Part shown: piece by piece, positions 35,592 through 44,370 of the stretch
Layout: every line of letters starts with the position of its first letter
Position numbering within the stretch: the stretch's first letter is position 1
Assembly: GCA_965602805.1 (NCBI GenBank)
Contig: CBFCZK010000006.1
Location: 1-64,000, forward strand
Direction: 5' to 3'
Source of the DNA: Thiomicrorhabdus sp965602805
GTDB taxonomy: Bacteria > Pseudomonadota > Gammaproteobacteria > Thiomicrospirales > Thiomicrospiraceae
DNA: 64,000 nucleotides
Position numbers and translations under genes: made by a program
The notes under the pieces: generated by a model
The model's input: the letters and a program-made list of their open reading frames with translations, nothing else
Databases searched by the model: none
What the model was told of the DNA's origin: nothing

Positions 35592-36191
35592 ATGAAAATT
35601 TTTATTATCAAGCTTCAAAAATGGATGGACCTGAGCCATCACCTCTCTTTTTTAGCCCCTTTGGCCTTACGTTTATACTTAGTGCCTGTTTTCTGGGTAG
35701 CGGGCATGAATAAGATCAACACTTTTCCAGACATTGTCGAATGGTTTGGCAATACAGAGTGGGGACTCGGACTTCCTTATCCAGAGATAATGGCCTTTTT
35801 AGCGACCTCCGCCGAAGTCGGTGGCGCGATTCTATTGCTATTTGGTTTTGCCACGCGGTGGGCAACCATACCTCTGATGTTTACTATGATTGTCGCGGCC
35901 ACTGGCGTACATTGGCATAACGGTTGGCAAGCGGTGCATGACTTAATGTCCCCTTGGGCAAATGAAACTGCGGCAGGTGCCATAGAGCGTTTAGACAAAG
36001 CCAAAGAGCTTTTACAGACCCATGGCAATTATGAATGGCTGACTGAATACGGTAACTTTATTGTCAGTAACAACGGCATCGAGTGGGCAGTAACCTACTT
36101 CATTATGTTATTGGCGCTGTTCTTTATTGGTGGTGGAAAGTATGTCAGTGTCGATTTTTGGATTCGTAGACGCTGCATGCCTGAGAACTAA
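35592..36191 (+). CDS. DoxX-family membrane protein
   Basis: The 199-residue protein has four hydrophobic helices (about 22-40, 63-84, 88-105 and 165-182) and the DoxX features ALRLYLVPVFWVAGMNKI and SAEVGGAILLLFGFATRWATIPL. A soluble loop (about 115-160) is inserted before the last helix. DoxX proteins are associated with redox stress and thiol or sulfur metabolism, but no specific reaction is known for this one. It is monocistronic: AAAGGAG precedes the ATG and a terminator follows. Confidence 0.85.
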   Translation: MKIFIIKLQKWMDLSHHLSFLAPLALRLYLVPVFWVAGMNKINTFPDIVEWFGNTEWGLGLPYPEIMAFLATSAEVGGAILLLFGFATRWATIPLMFTMIVAATGVHWHNGWQAVHDLMSPWANETAAGAIERLDKAKELLQTHGNYEWLTEYGNFIVSNNGIEWAVTYFIMLLALFFIGGGKYVSVDFWIRRRCMPEN

Positions 36192-36202
36192 TTAAAAGGT
36201 AT

Positions 36203-36241
36203 AAAAAAGCCCGTTTATTCAATGAATAAACGGGCTTTTTA
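36203..36241. terminator. Terminator of the DoxX gene
   Basis: AAAAAAGCCCGTTTATTC / GAATAAACGGGCTTTTT. A symmetric stem between two converging genes. Confidence 0.93.
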
Positions 36242-36249
36242 CATCGCAA

Positions 36250-36281
36250 TTTTAAAGTTACCAGGCCTGGTAACTTTAAAA
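36250..36281. repeat. 32-base perfect palindrome centred on ACCAGGCCTGGT
   Basis: The 12-mer at 36260-36271 is extended on both sides by TTTTAAAGTT/AACTTTAAAA, so that 36250-36281 is perfectly self-complementary. It sits between the terminator of the DoxX gene and the 3' end of the FadL gene. Confidence 0.95.
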
Positions 36282-36298
36282 AATGAACTTAATTCAGC

Positions 36299-37591
36299 TT
36301 AATAATTCCAAACTAGTTGTGCGCTTAAGATATCAACTGATGAATCATATGAACCGACTAAAACACTGTCACCTAACGCAGATTCCACAGTATAGTCTAC
36401 ATCTGCTTTGTCAGCCATGATATGGGTGTATCCGAAGTCAATCGACATGTCAGAGCTGATTTTGTAGCCTGCACCCACTGAAATCCATGTACGATCTGAA
36501 TCAGGCGTTCTTGGAGAACGACTATATTTATCAGGAACAGGCGTTTCATCTAAAGCTAAACCAGTGCGTAACTTCCATGTATCGTTTAATTGGTAAATCA
36601 TACCGATGGCATAACGCATACTGTCTTCAAAGTTTTGGTTAGATTCTGAATCAGGTCCATTATTATCAAACTCAACGACCAATTCATCATAAGCCTTCCA
36701 ACCAGTCCAAGTAGTACTCGCTAATAATTGAATTTTTTCATTCAATTTATAGTCAACAGCCAAACTTGCTGTTGCTGGTAAGTTCACATTTGCGGATGCA
36801 CTTGCGTCAAACAATACATCCGTTAGATAAGTAGGCCCCGCAGCTATTGGGTCAGTTGAGTTAATCCCGGTATAGTCCACGTCACCTTTAACATCATGTG
36901 TCATGGCTGAGCGATATGCCAAACCAACATTAAGTGCTGCTACAGGCGTGTACATCAAACCGAAATTGTAACCATACGCCCAACTATCACCGGTGACTTC
37001 TGCGGTAGCATCTGCATCGCCAATCGCAGATTGATTAATTTTTTGCTCTAAAATCACATCGACATACTGCGCATTCACACCAAAACCAAAAGACAATTTG
37101 TCATTGATTTTTCTTGCTATAGCTGGATTAATATTAAGGGTTTTTAAGTTTGTTTCAGTTGCATGGTATCGACCAACCCAGTCATCATCATAAGAAATAT
37201 GCTGACCAAATGGCACATTGATTCCTAAACCAGCATCGTAATCACCAAACTTACCTTTCCAATAGATGTTTGGCACCAATCCAAGGGTCGCACCATCATC
37301 ACCAGAACCAGAAATATCATTACCTGGAGCAACAAAATAAGTGCCATCATTAGAAAATCCAGCCTTTGGAGAGATAATATGTGCACCAATAATAGCCTGA
37401 CTACCTTCAATCTCCGTTAATCCTGCTGGGTTAAACCACATGACACTGGCGTCTTCTGCATTGGCTGCAGCACCAGCGTAAGACAGCCCTTGACCACTGG
37501 CACTTTGTTCGATTAATGCAAAACCTGATGCATTGGCGGCTTGTGAAACTAAAGCGACTAAAATCGCTCCTGTTAATTTATTGAATAACAT
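36299..37591 (-). CDS. Outer-membrane hydrophobic-compound channel, FadL/TodX family
   Basis: FadL-type 14-stranded barrels move fatty acids or other hydrophobic molecules across the outer membrane. The start at 37591 has GGAGA upstream and gives 430 residues; an upstream ATG at 37618 was rejected. The signal peptide ends ANA, and the mature N terminus SGFALIEQSASGQGLSYAGAAANAEDASVMWFNPAGL is the classic FadL plug region with the NPA motif. The last residues SAQLVWNY end in an aromatic-rich strand as expected. The substrate is unknown. Confidence 0.93.
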   Translation of the reverse strand: MLFNKLTGAILVALVSQAANASGFALIEQSASGQGLSYAGAAANAEDASVMWFNPAGLTEIEGSQAIIGAHIISPKAGFSNDGTYFVAPGNDISGSGDDGATLGLVPNIYWKGKFGDYDAGLGINVPFGQHISYDDDWVGRYHATETNLKTLNINPAIARKINDKLSFGFGVNAQYVDVILEQKINQSAIGDADATAEVTGDSWAYGYNFGLMYTPVAALNVGLAYRSAMTHDVKGDVDYTGINSTDPIAAGPTYLTDVLFDASASANVNLPATASLAVDYKLNEKIQLLASTTWTGWKAYDELVVEFDNNGPDSESNQNFEDSMRYAIGMIYQLNDTWKLRTGLALDETPVPDKYSRSPRTPDSDRTWISVGAGYKISSDMSIDFGYTHIMADKADVDYTVESALGDSVLVGSYDSSVDILSAQLVWNY

Positions 37592-37726
37592 CTTCTCTCC
37601 ATTGAGTTTAAGTAGCATTATTTAAAATTTCCGATATTCTATCAGCACTTTAACCATAACGATAATTGAAATCGTCGTATGAGTGATAAGTAAATTGAAT
37701 TACCTGATTCACTTTAAAAACAGATA

Positions 37727-37738
37727 ACCAGGCCTGGT
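37727..37738. repeat. ACCAGGCCTGGT palindrome (exact)
   Basis: Exact copy in the gap between the radA 3' end and the FadL-gene start. Confidence 0.9.
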
Positions 37739-37775
37739 CGTTTAATGGATTTTCGATAATAGGCCATTTCGCAAT

Positions 37776-39143
37776 TCAGAGCATGCCGAGCGCTTCTTGC
37801 AAGCTCTTAACCCCTATCACTTCCATTCCTGGAACACCGTCTTTTGGTACATTGCCAATCGGCACTATAGCTCTTTTAAAGCCATGTTTAGCGGCTTCAA
37901 ACAGTCTTTCTTGTCCGCTCGGTACAGGGCGAATCTCGCCTGCTAACCCCACTTCGCCAAAGACAATCAACTCTTGTGACAACGGCTGGTTGCGCATACT
38001 CGAGAGAATCGCAGTCAGTACAGCTAAATCGGCACTGGTCTCCGTGACTTTTACCCCGCCCACCACATTGACATAAACATCCTGATCACTGGCCTGGATA
38101 CCACCATGGCGATGCATTACGGCTAACAGCATGGTGATTCTATTTTGATCCAAGCCGACCATGACACGTTTTGGCGCTCCATAAAGTGCGTCATCGACTA
38201 AGGCTTGTATCTCAACTAACAAAGGTCTAGACCCTTCCCAGACAACCATGACCACCGAACCCGAAGAGATCTCTTCGCCACGTGACAGAAAGATAGCCGA
38301 AGGGTTTTTGATTTGCTTCATACCTTTTTCAGTCATGGCAAATACACCCAGCTCATTGACTGCGCCAAAACGATTCTTAATGGCTCGAAGCGTCCTGAAA
38401 CGACTATCCGACTGACCTTCAAGAAAAACGACGGTATCAACAATATGCTCTAAAACTCTGGGCCCTGCGACTTCACCGGATTTAGTCACATGCCCGACTA
38501 AGAAAACGGCAATATTATTCTGTTTAGCGTAACGGGTTAAATAGGCGGCTGTTTCACGCACCTGTGAGACGCCTCCTGCCGCACCACTGACTTCGGCAAG
38601 CTGCATGGTTTGAATTGAGTCGACTACCATAATTTTGGGTGCTTCAGTCTGTGCTGCACTGGTAATTAACTCAACATCGGTTTCCGTCAATAAACGTAAT
38701 TTATCATCTGGTAATTCCATGCGTTTCGCACGTAAAGCGACTTGCTGTAAGGACTCTTCTCCCGTCACATACAACACATTATGCAACATGCTTAAGTGGC
38801 ACATGACCTGCAATAGAATGGAAGATTTACCTACCCCAGGGTCACCGCCAATCAACACAACGGAACCCGGCACAATACCACCGCCTAACACACGGTCTAA
38901 CTCACTCATGGTAGATGATATTCTAGGCACGGACGCCAAATCGACATCTGCAATGGATTTGACTTGGCACTCCATCGCGCCTGAAAACCCTTTCGGAGCA
39001 GATGGACTACTGGAAGTTTTCGCTGGACTGACCTTAAACTCTTTCAGAGTATTCCAGGCACTGCAGGCCATACACTGACCTTGCCACTGAGAATGCTCTG
39101 CACCACAATCGGTGCAGACGTAGGCGGACTTTATTTTTGCCAT
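37776..39143 (-). CDS. radA: DNA repair ATPase RadA
   Basis: RadA is a RecA-related helicase that promotes branch migration in recombination repair. The 455 residues show the N-terminal zinc finger CTDCG...CMAC (about 10-30), Walker A GGDPGVGKSSILLQ, the RadA-specific KNRFG motif (AIKNRFGAVNELGVF) and a C-terminal Lon-protease-like domain (about 290-455). It follows the GltB-like gene by 23 bases and may be co-transcribed with it. Confidence 0.97.
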   Translation of the reverse strand: MAKIKSAYVCTDCGAEHSQWQGQCMACSAWNTLKEFKVSPAKTSSSPSAPKGFSGAMECQVKSIADVDLASVPRISSTMSELDRVLGGGIVPGSVVLIGGDPGVGKSSILLQVMCHLSMLHNVLYVTGEESLQQVALRAKRMELPDDKLRLLTETDVELITSAAQTEAPKIMVVDSIQTMQLAEVSGAAGGVSQVRETAAYLTRYAKQNNIAVFLVGHVTKSGEVAGPRVLEHIVDTVVFLEGQSDSRFRTLRAIKNRFGAVNELGVFAMTEKGMKQIKNPSAIFLSRGEEISSGSVVMVVWEGSRPLLVEIQALVDDALYGAPKRVMVGLDQNRITMLLAVMHRHGGIQASDQDVYVNVVGGVKVTETSADLAVLTAILSSMRNQPLSQELIVFGEVGLAGEIRPVPSGQERLFEAAKHGFKRAIVPIGNVPKDGVPGMEVIGVKSLQEALGML

Positions 39144-39166
39144 TAATGTTATATCGCTCTTTAAGA

Positions 39167-40708
39167 TTATTTGACAGAAGTTGTCGTCTGTATGTCTATG
39201 CCTTGAAATGCCATTGGCGTTTCTTCGGGGTAAATATCAGACAGTGACAATGATTTCCCTGAACCCTGAACCACCCGGACATGCTCACGTGTAAATTTAC
39301 GTGGCTCTATCACACCGCATGAATGTGCAATTAAAGAGACCTCATGAATTAAATTACGATGATAATTTGCAACGCGTTTGGATTTTTTCTCCGGCACTAA
39401 ACCGCTTTGTAAACGTTTATTATGGGTCGTAATGCCTGTAGGGCAACTGTCTTCATGACATTGCATTGCTTGAATACAGCCTAATGAAAACATGAAGCCA
39501 CGAGCAGACGTAATAAAGTCCGCGCCCATTGCCAGTGCCCAAGCAACCGTAGTTGGATTGGTTAACTTTCCAGAGGCGACCACCTTAACCTGATCCCGCA
39601 GCTGATACTTCGTTAACAAATCAATCACGTGTGGTAAGGATTCCGTTAAGGACATACCCACATCATCCATCAACGCAATTGGAGCGGAACCTGTACCACC
39701 CTCTGCACCATCAATGGTGATGAAATCGGGTGCAGACTCCAAACCTCGCTGGAGAATTGACTGACAGAACTCCTCAAACCAGACTGGTGATCCCATTACA
39801 AATTTAAAACCTACCGGCTTACAGGTCACATCCCTTACCTGATGAATTATATCCAATAAGGTCTCATTATCATAAATCTCGATATGACGATTGGGGCTAA
39901 TAGAATCCTCTCCGACTGGAATGCCACGGATATCAGCAATCTCTTGTGTCACTTTAGCGCCCGGTAATATACCGCCTTTTCCCGGCTTAGCGCCTTGGCT
40001 CATTTTAATTTCGAACATACGGACTTGCTCGTGCGCGGCAGCCTCTCTTAATTTCTCATTACTCAAGTTACCGCTTTTGTCTCGATAACCATATTTAGCC
40101 GTGCCTATCTGGGCGACTAAATCTGCTCCACCCTCAAGGTGATATGGTGAAACCCCTCCTTCTCCGGTGTTCATCCAACAACTGGCTTTTTTTGCACCTT
40201 GGCTCAACGCCAATACAGCAGGTTTAGATAAGGCACCAAAACTCATGCCTGAAATATTAAACAAGGATTGTGCTCGGAAAGGGGTTTTGGTATTGGGGCC
40301 AATAATCATCGGAGGAGAAGAGACAGCGTCTTTTTCAAGCATCGGGAACGCGCAGTTGGTAAACAACATTTTTCCAGGATGGTTTATATTTCGAGTAGAA
40401 CCGAATCCTTGAGTGGTCGAGATGTTTTTAGCAGCGCGATATACCCAGGTGCGTTGTGCACGATTAAAGGGACGTTCATCTTGATCCGCAGCAAACATGT
40501 ATTGACGCATGAACTTGCCTAAATATTCAAATAGATAACGGAATCGTGCAATGACAGGATAGTTATGCCGAATAGCGTGCTCAGTTTGCAAGCGGTCGAT
40601 AATAAACGTAATCACCAACAACGCAATCACAAAGCCCGTGACCACAATAAAGATAATAGACATCCAGTGTAAAACCACTGAAACCCAGCCCACGGTTATT
40701 GTTTCCAT
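39167..40708 (-). CDS. Membrane-anchored FMN-binding glutamate-synthase-like protein
   Basis: The 513-residue protein has an N-terminal helix (about 10-36) and then the alpha/beta-barrel domain of glutamate synthase large subunits. Visible motifs are GEGGVSPYHLEGGADLVAQIG, PGKGGILPGAKV, ITIDGAEGGTGSAPIALMDDVG, and the 3Fe-4S ligand pattern C-x5-C-x4-C in GCIQAMQCHEDSCPTG. The glutaminase domain is missing, so it cannot release ammonia from glutamine by itself. Such short GltB-like proteins are widespread but their reaction is not settled. It stands apart from the glnA/glnE genes. Confidence 0.85.
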   Translation of the reverse strand: METITVGWVSVVLHWMSIIFIVVTGFVIALLVITFIIDRLQTEHAIRHNYPVIARFRYLFEYLGKFMRQYMFAADQDERPFNRAQRTWVYRAAKNISTTQGFGSTRNINHPGKMLFTNCAFPMLEKDAVSSPPMIIGPNTKTPFRAQSLFNISGMSFGALSKPAVLALSQGAKKASCWMNTGEGGVSPYHLEGGADLVAQIGTAKYGYRDKSGNLSNEKLREAAAHEQVRMFEIKMSQGAKPGKGGILPGAKVTQEIADIRGIPVGEDSISPNRHIEIYDNETLLDIIHQVRDVTCKPVGFKFVMGSPVWFEEFCQSILQRGLESAPDFITIDGAEGGTGSAPIALMDDVGMSLTESLPHVIDLLTKYQLRDQVKVVASGKLTNPTTVAWALAMGADFITSARGFMFSLGCIQAMQCHEDSCPTGITTHNKRLQSGLVPEKKSKRVANYHRNLIHEVSLIAHSCGVIEPRKFTREHVRVVQGSGKSLSLSDIYPEETPMAFQGIDIQTTTSVK

Positions 40709-40814
40709 GTACTATTCCTTATATCAAATAAACTCTACAGTCATTATCACCATGCTTAGTATAGTCTGCTTTTATGGCCTGCTTTAGTACTTTATACATA
40801 GGTAAGACCACAAA

Positions 40815-40843
40815 CAAAAAACCCGCTTTAACGCGGGTTTTAA
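40815..40843 (-). terminator. Terminator of petABC
   Basis: AAACCCGC / GCGGGTTT stem with A and T runs, about 20 bases past the petC stop. Confidence 0.85.
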
Positions 40844-40864
40844 TTGAATGACTGTTCAGCAAAA

Positions 40865-41524
40865 TTAATGCTTAATATCTTTCCAATACTCTCTTTTTAG
40901 AAGATAGGACAACAGTAATAAGACAAGTAAGAAAGCGATAACCTTCCAACCTAAGTCTAAGCGATCAATCTTTGATGGTTCACCCACATACTCTAAAAAG
41001 TTTGTGATATCACGAGCCGCTTCAGCATACTCTTCTTCACTTGCATGACGTTGAATACCTTCAAGTACATTCGGCATAGCCGTGCCTTTTAAGACATGAT
41101 TATCCCAATCACCTTTTTCATTCTGCTCGTAACCACGTAAGAAGGTATAGATATAATCTGAGCCTTTCAAACGTGACATTAACGATAAGTCAGGCGGTTC
41201 AGTACCAAATACATCCATCGCAACACCTGGCAAGATACGCGTTGTCACATTTTCAACCACGGTACTCTGCCCGTAAGCCATCTCTGCAACAATCGCATCA
41301 TCGTCCCAACCTAAGTTACGTGCGATACGGTTATAACGCATGTACTTCAAGGAGTGACAAGCCATACAGTAGTTGGAAAACAAGATTGCCCCACGCTTCA
41401 AAGAATCTTGATCGCGTAAATTATTTTGTGCCGGTTCTAATGTAATGCCATAACCACCTGCCGCCTGAATATTGGCGGTTTGAGAGAGCATAAAGAAACT
41501 CAATACTAATAAAAGCTTTTTCAT
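40865..41524 (-). CDS. petC: Ubiquinol-cytochrome c reductase, cytochrome c1
   Basis: This subunit passes electrons from the Rieske centre to soluble cytochrome c in the periplasm. The 219 residues have a signal peptide (about 1-22), the heme-binding CMACHSLKYMRY (about 54-65), the Met ligand region KGTAMPNVL, and a C-terminal anchor helix VIAFLLVLLLLSYLL. It directly abuts petB and is the last gene of the bc1 operon. Confidence 0.96.
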   Translation of the reverse strand: MKKLLLVLSFFMLSQTANIQAAGGYGITLEPAQNNLRDQDSLKRGAILFSNYCMACHSLKYMRYNRIARNLGWDDDAIVAEMAYGQSTVVENVTTRILPGVAMDVFGTEPPDLSLMSRLKGSDYIYTFLRGYEQNEKGDWDNHVLKGTAMPNVLEGIQRHASEEEYAEAARDITNFLEYVGEPSKIDRLDLGWKVIAFLLVLLLLSYLLKREYWKDIKH

Positions 41525-42754
41525 TTAGGTAACCCTCTCTGGTACAGGCTTGGTTTTTTCAGTTTTCGACGTAAATGGCAACACTAGGAAGAACATAAAG
41601 TACAAAGCCGTAAATATCTGCGCTAACTTAGTCAACTCAGGGGTTGCTGGCTGTGTCCCTAACCAACCTAAGACAACAAAACTCACCACTAAAATCGTTA
41701 ATAAGATTTTAAAAGAGATTCCACGATAACGAATTGACTTAACCTTACAGCGATCTAACCATGGCATTGCAAACAACACCGCAATCGCGCCGCCCATTGC
41801 AACCACCCCTAAGAACTTATCCGGAATCGCACGCAAGATTGCATAGAATGGCGTGAAATACCAAACTGGCGCAATATGATCAGGCGTCTTCAATGGATTT
41901 GCCGGTTCAAAGTTTGGCGCTTCAATAAAGTAACCCCCTCCCTCTGGCGCATAAAACATCACAAGGGCAAACAGCGTCATAAAGAACACCGCTCCCATGG
42001 TATCTTTTACCGAATAGTAAGGGTGGAAAGGAATGCCGTCAATCGGTAGACCTTTGTCATTTTTGTATTTTTTAATCTCAATACCATCAGGATTATTCGA
42101 ACCGACCTGATGCAGTGCCACGATGTGCATAAAGATTAAGATAACCAGCACCAATGGTAGAGCGATAACGTGTAACGCAAAGAAGCGGTTTAAGGTAACA
42201 TCGGAGATAACAAAGTCACCACGCACCCATAACGCTAAGTCTGGTCCAATCAAAGGAATGGCACCAAATAGTGAAATGATAACCTGAGCACCCCAATAAG
42301 ACATCTGACCCCATGGCAGTAGATACCCCATAAACGCTTCAGCCATTAAGACTAAAAACAGCAGCATACCCAGTATCCATACCAGTTCTCTCGGCTCTTT
42401 ATAGGAGCCGTACAGCAGTCCTCGCATCATATGCAGATAGACCACTAAAAAGAAGGCGGACGCGCCAGTAGAGTGCATATAGCGAATAAGCCAACCCCAC
42501 TCTACATCACGCATAATGTATTCAATTGAGTTAAAGGCTTCAGCCGCACTCGGCTTATAGCTCATGGTTAGCCAAATACCAGATACGATTTGATTGACAA
42601 AAACCAATAATGCTAAGGCACCAAAGAAATACCAAAAGTTAAAGTTTTTAGGCGCATAGTATTCACCGACATGCTTATTCCAGGTACTGATTAACGGATA
42701 ACGTTTATCAAACCAGCCCAATAGACTCGATTGTTGCTTAGTTGATTCTGACAT
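41525..42754 (-). CDS. petB: Ubiquinol-cytochrome c reductase, cytochrome b
   Basis: Cytochrome b carries both b hemes and the two quinone sites of complex III. The 409 residues include heme-ligand histidines in RYMHSTGASAFFLVVYLHMMRG and FALHVIALPLVLVILIFMHIVALHQ. The Qo motif is P-V-W-Y (HIAPVWYFTPFYAILRAIPDKF) in place of the mitochondrial PEWY, a known variant in beta- and gammaproteobacteria. Eight helices are visible and the gene is full length. The start overlaps the petA stop. Confidence 0.97.
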   Translation of the reverse strand: MSESTKQQSSLLGWFDKRYPLISTWNKHVGEYYAPKNFNFWYFFGALALLVFVNQIVSGIWLTMSYKPSAAEAFNSIEYIMRDVEWGWLIRYMHSTGASAFFLVVYLHMMRGLLYGSYKEPRELVWILGMLLFLVLMAEAFMGYLLPWGQMSYWGAQVIISLFGAIPLIGPDLALWVRGDFVISDVTLNRFFALHVIALPLVLVILIFMHIVALHQVGSNNPDGIEIKKYKNDKGLPIDGIPFHPYYSVKDTMGAVFFMTLFALVMFYAPEGGGYFIEAPNFEPANPLKTPDHIAPVWYFTPFYAILRAIPDKFLGVVAMGGAIAVLFAMPWLDRCKVKSIRYRGISFKILLTILVVSFVVLGWLGTQPATPELTKLAQIFTALYFMFFLVLPFTSKTEKTKPVPERVT

Positions 42755-43371
42755 TATGCAACCCCTTCTTCTGCTGGGCCTTCACCAATACGAATCAAAT
42801 AATCCGTAAGGAAATGATGTGGTGGAATTTCAAGATTGGTTGGAGCAGGTACAGACTGGAATACACGACCGGCTAAATCAAAACGCGAACCGTGGCATGG
42901 GCAAAAGAACCCACCTTGCCAATCTGCACCAACATCTGGAGAACCAATCGCGGGTCTAAACAGCGGCGCACAGCCTAAGTGGGTACAGATACCAACCACG
43001 ACTAGATATTCATCTTTGATTGCGCGTGCAGGGTTTTGGCAATATTCAGGCTGATCCGACTCTTCTGACGCGGGATCACGTAACTGGCCATCTAAAGGGG
43101 CTAAGCCATTCAGCATATCGGGTGTTCTACGAACAACCCAGACAGGTTTACCACGCCAAGCGATGGTTAACATCTGTCCTAGCTGAAGCTGACTAATATC
43201 AGCATTTACCGGTGCACCAGCAGCCTTAGCTTTTTCACTCGGTTGCCATGAACTTACAAATGGAACCGCTAAAAAAGTGGCTCCAACCGCTCCGACAACA
43301 CCTGTTGCACCCGTGAGAATTTTACGACGTTGTAAATTAACGCCTACATTATTTTGTTCTTCTGTCGACAT
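42754..43371 (-). CDS. petA: Ubiquinol-cytochrome c reductase, Rieske iron-sulfur subunit
   Basis: This protein takes the first electron from quinol. The 205 residues contain a twin-arginine-like start (NLQRRKILTGATGVVGAVGATFLAVPFVSS) that is also the membrane anchor. The cluster-binding pair is CTHLGC (about 128-133) and CPCHGSRFD (about 153-161). It is the first gene of petABC. Confidence 0.97.
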   Translation of the reverse strand: MSTEEQNNVGVNLQRRKILTGATGVVGAVGATFLAVPFVSSWQPSEKAKAAGAPVNADISQLQLGQMLTIAWRGKPVWVVRRTPDMLNGLAPLDGQLRDPASEESDQPEYCQNPARAIKDEYLVVVGICTHLGCAPLFRPAIGSPDVGADWQGGFFCPCHGSRFDLAGRVFQSVPAPTNLEIPPHHFLTDYLIRIGEGPAEEGVA

Positions 43372-43524
43372 ACCTGTCTTCCTAGTTTACCCAAGCAAAT
43401 TCCCCCTATTCTACCGAAGGTTCTTAAAAATTCAAATCAGTATTTACCCGAAACCCCATTTAATAAGTTTTTTCTATGGTACTTTATAAGCTTAACTAAT
43501 TCATTTAAACAACCGTATAACGGC

Positions 43525-44265
43525 TTATACTGGGTTTTGAACATCTACAAAATGACACTCAAGATTAAATTTATCAGCCAAGTGCTCTCCGAGGCTTTTA
43601 ATCCCTAAACGCTCCGTCGCATGATGCCCAGCCGCTAAATAATGAATACCCGCTTCACGTGCTAGGTGTGTGGTTTGCTCTGAGACTTCACCGCTAATAT
43701 AAACATCCGCCTGCCATTCAATCGCTTGATCAATATAACCTTGTGCGCCACCGCTGCACCACGCGATGGTTTGCACTGTTTCAGGCCCACCAGGTAAATG
43801 TAGAGCCTGCCTATTCAAACTGCCAGAGACCTGCTCTACAAAGGCATTGATTGACATCGGCTTTGCAAGCCGGCCTAATCTGACCAGGCCTGGTAAAGGG
43901 GTGATATCTTCTAACCCCCATAATTTACCCAGCATTGCATTGTTACCCAGTTCGGCATGTCCATCTAACGGCAGATGATAACCCAGCAGGTTAATATCAT
44001 TGAGTAGCAGGGTTTTAATGCGCTTCTGCTTAAACCCTACAATCTCCTGTGGTTCACTCTTCCAGAAATAACCATGATGAACCAGAACGGCATCGGCTTG
44101 TAACGCTACCGCTTTATCAAGCAATGCCTGACAAGCGGTTACGCCGGTGACAATACGTTTGATTTCAGCCGTACCTTCAACCTGCAAACCATTCGGCGCA
44201 TAATCTTTGTATTGATCAAGCGCTAAAAAATCCGCTAAATATGACACTAACTCTGAACGTAACAT
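43525..44265 (-). CDS. Nif3-like dinuclear metal protein (YbgI family)
   Basis: This 246-residue protein of the NGG1p-interacting factor 3 family forms hexameric rings with two metal ions per subunit. Metal-ligand motifs are VLVHHGYFWKSEP (about 60-72), NLLGYHLPLDGHAELGNN (about 93-110) and YLAAGHHATERLG (about 209-221). The family is linked to GTP cyclohydrolase-like or cell-envelope roles, without a settled function. It contains one exact copy of the palindrome. Gene order with petABC is seen in several proteobacteria. Confidence 0.9.
   Translation of the reverse strand: MLRSELVSYLADFLALDQYKDYAPNGLQVEGTAEIKRIVTGVTACQALLDKAVALQADAVLVHHGYFWKSEPQEIVGFKQKRIKTLLLNDINLLGYHLPLDGHAELGNNAMLGKLWGLEDITPLPGLVRLGRLAKPMSINAFVEQVSGSLNRQALHLPGGPETVQTIAWCSGGAQGYIDQAIEWQADVYISGEVSEQTTHLAREAGIHYLAAGHHATERLGIKSLGEHLADKFNLECHFVDVQNPV
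43883..43894. repeat. ACCAGGCCTGGT palindrome (exact, coding)
   Basis: Exact copy inside the Nif3-like gene, read CCA-GGC-CTG-GTC (P-G-L-V). Confidence 0.9.
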
Positions 44266-44305
44266 CCAACTCTCTCCATTCCTGTCAAAAACCTTTTAAA
44301 TAGGC

Positions 44306-44345
44306 AAAAAAAAACCACCAGGCCTGGTCAGACCGAGTGGTTTCT
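44306..44345 (-). terminator. Terminator of hisD, containing the palindrome
   Basis: On the minus strand AAACCAC pairs with GTGGTTT and is followed by a run of nine T. The loop between them contains the exact ACCAGGCCTGGT palindrome, which overlaps the descending arm and could form a competing hairpin. Confidence 0.7.
44317..44328. repeat. ACCAGGCCTGGT palindrome (exact)
   Basis: Exact copy embedded in the hisD terminator, between hisD and the Nif3-like gene. Confidence 0.9.
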
Positions 44346-44370
44346 TTACTAACGTAAAGACCAAATTAGA

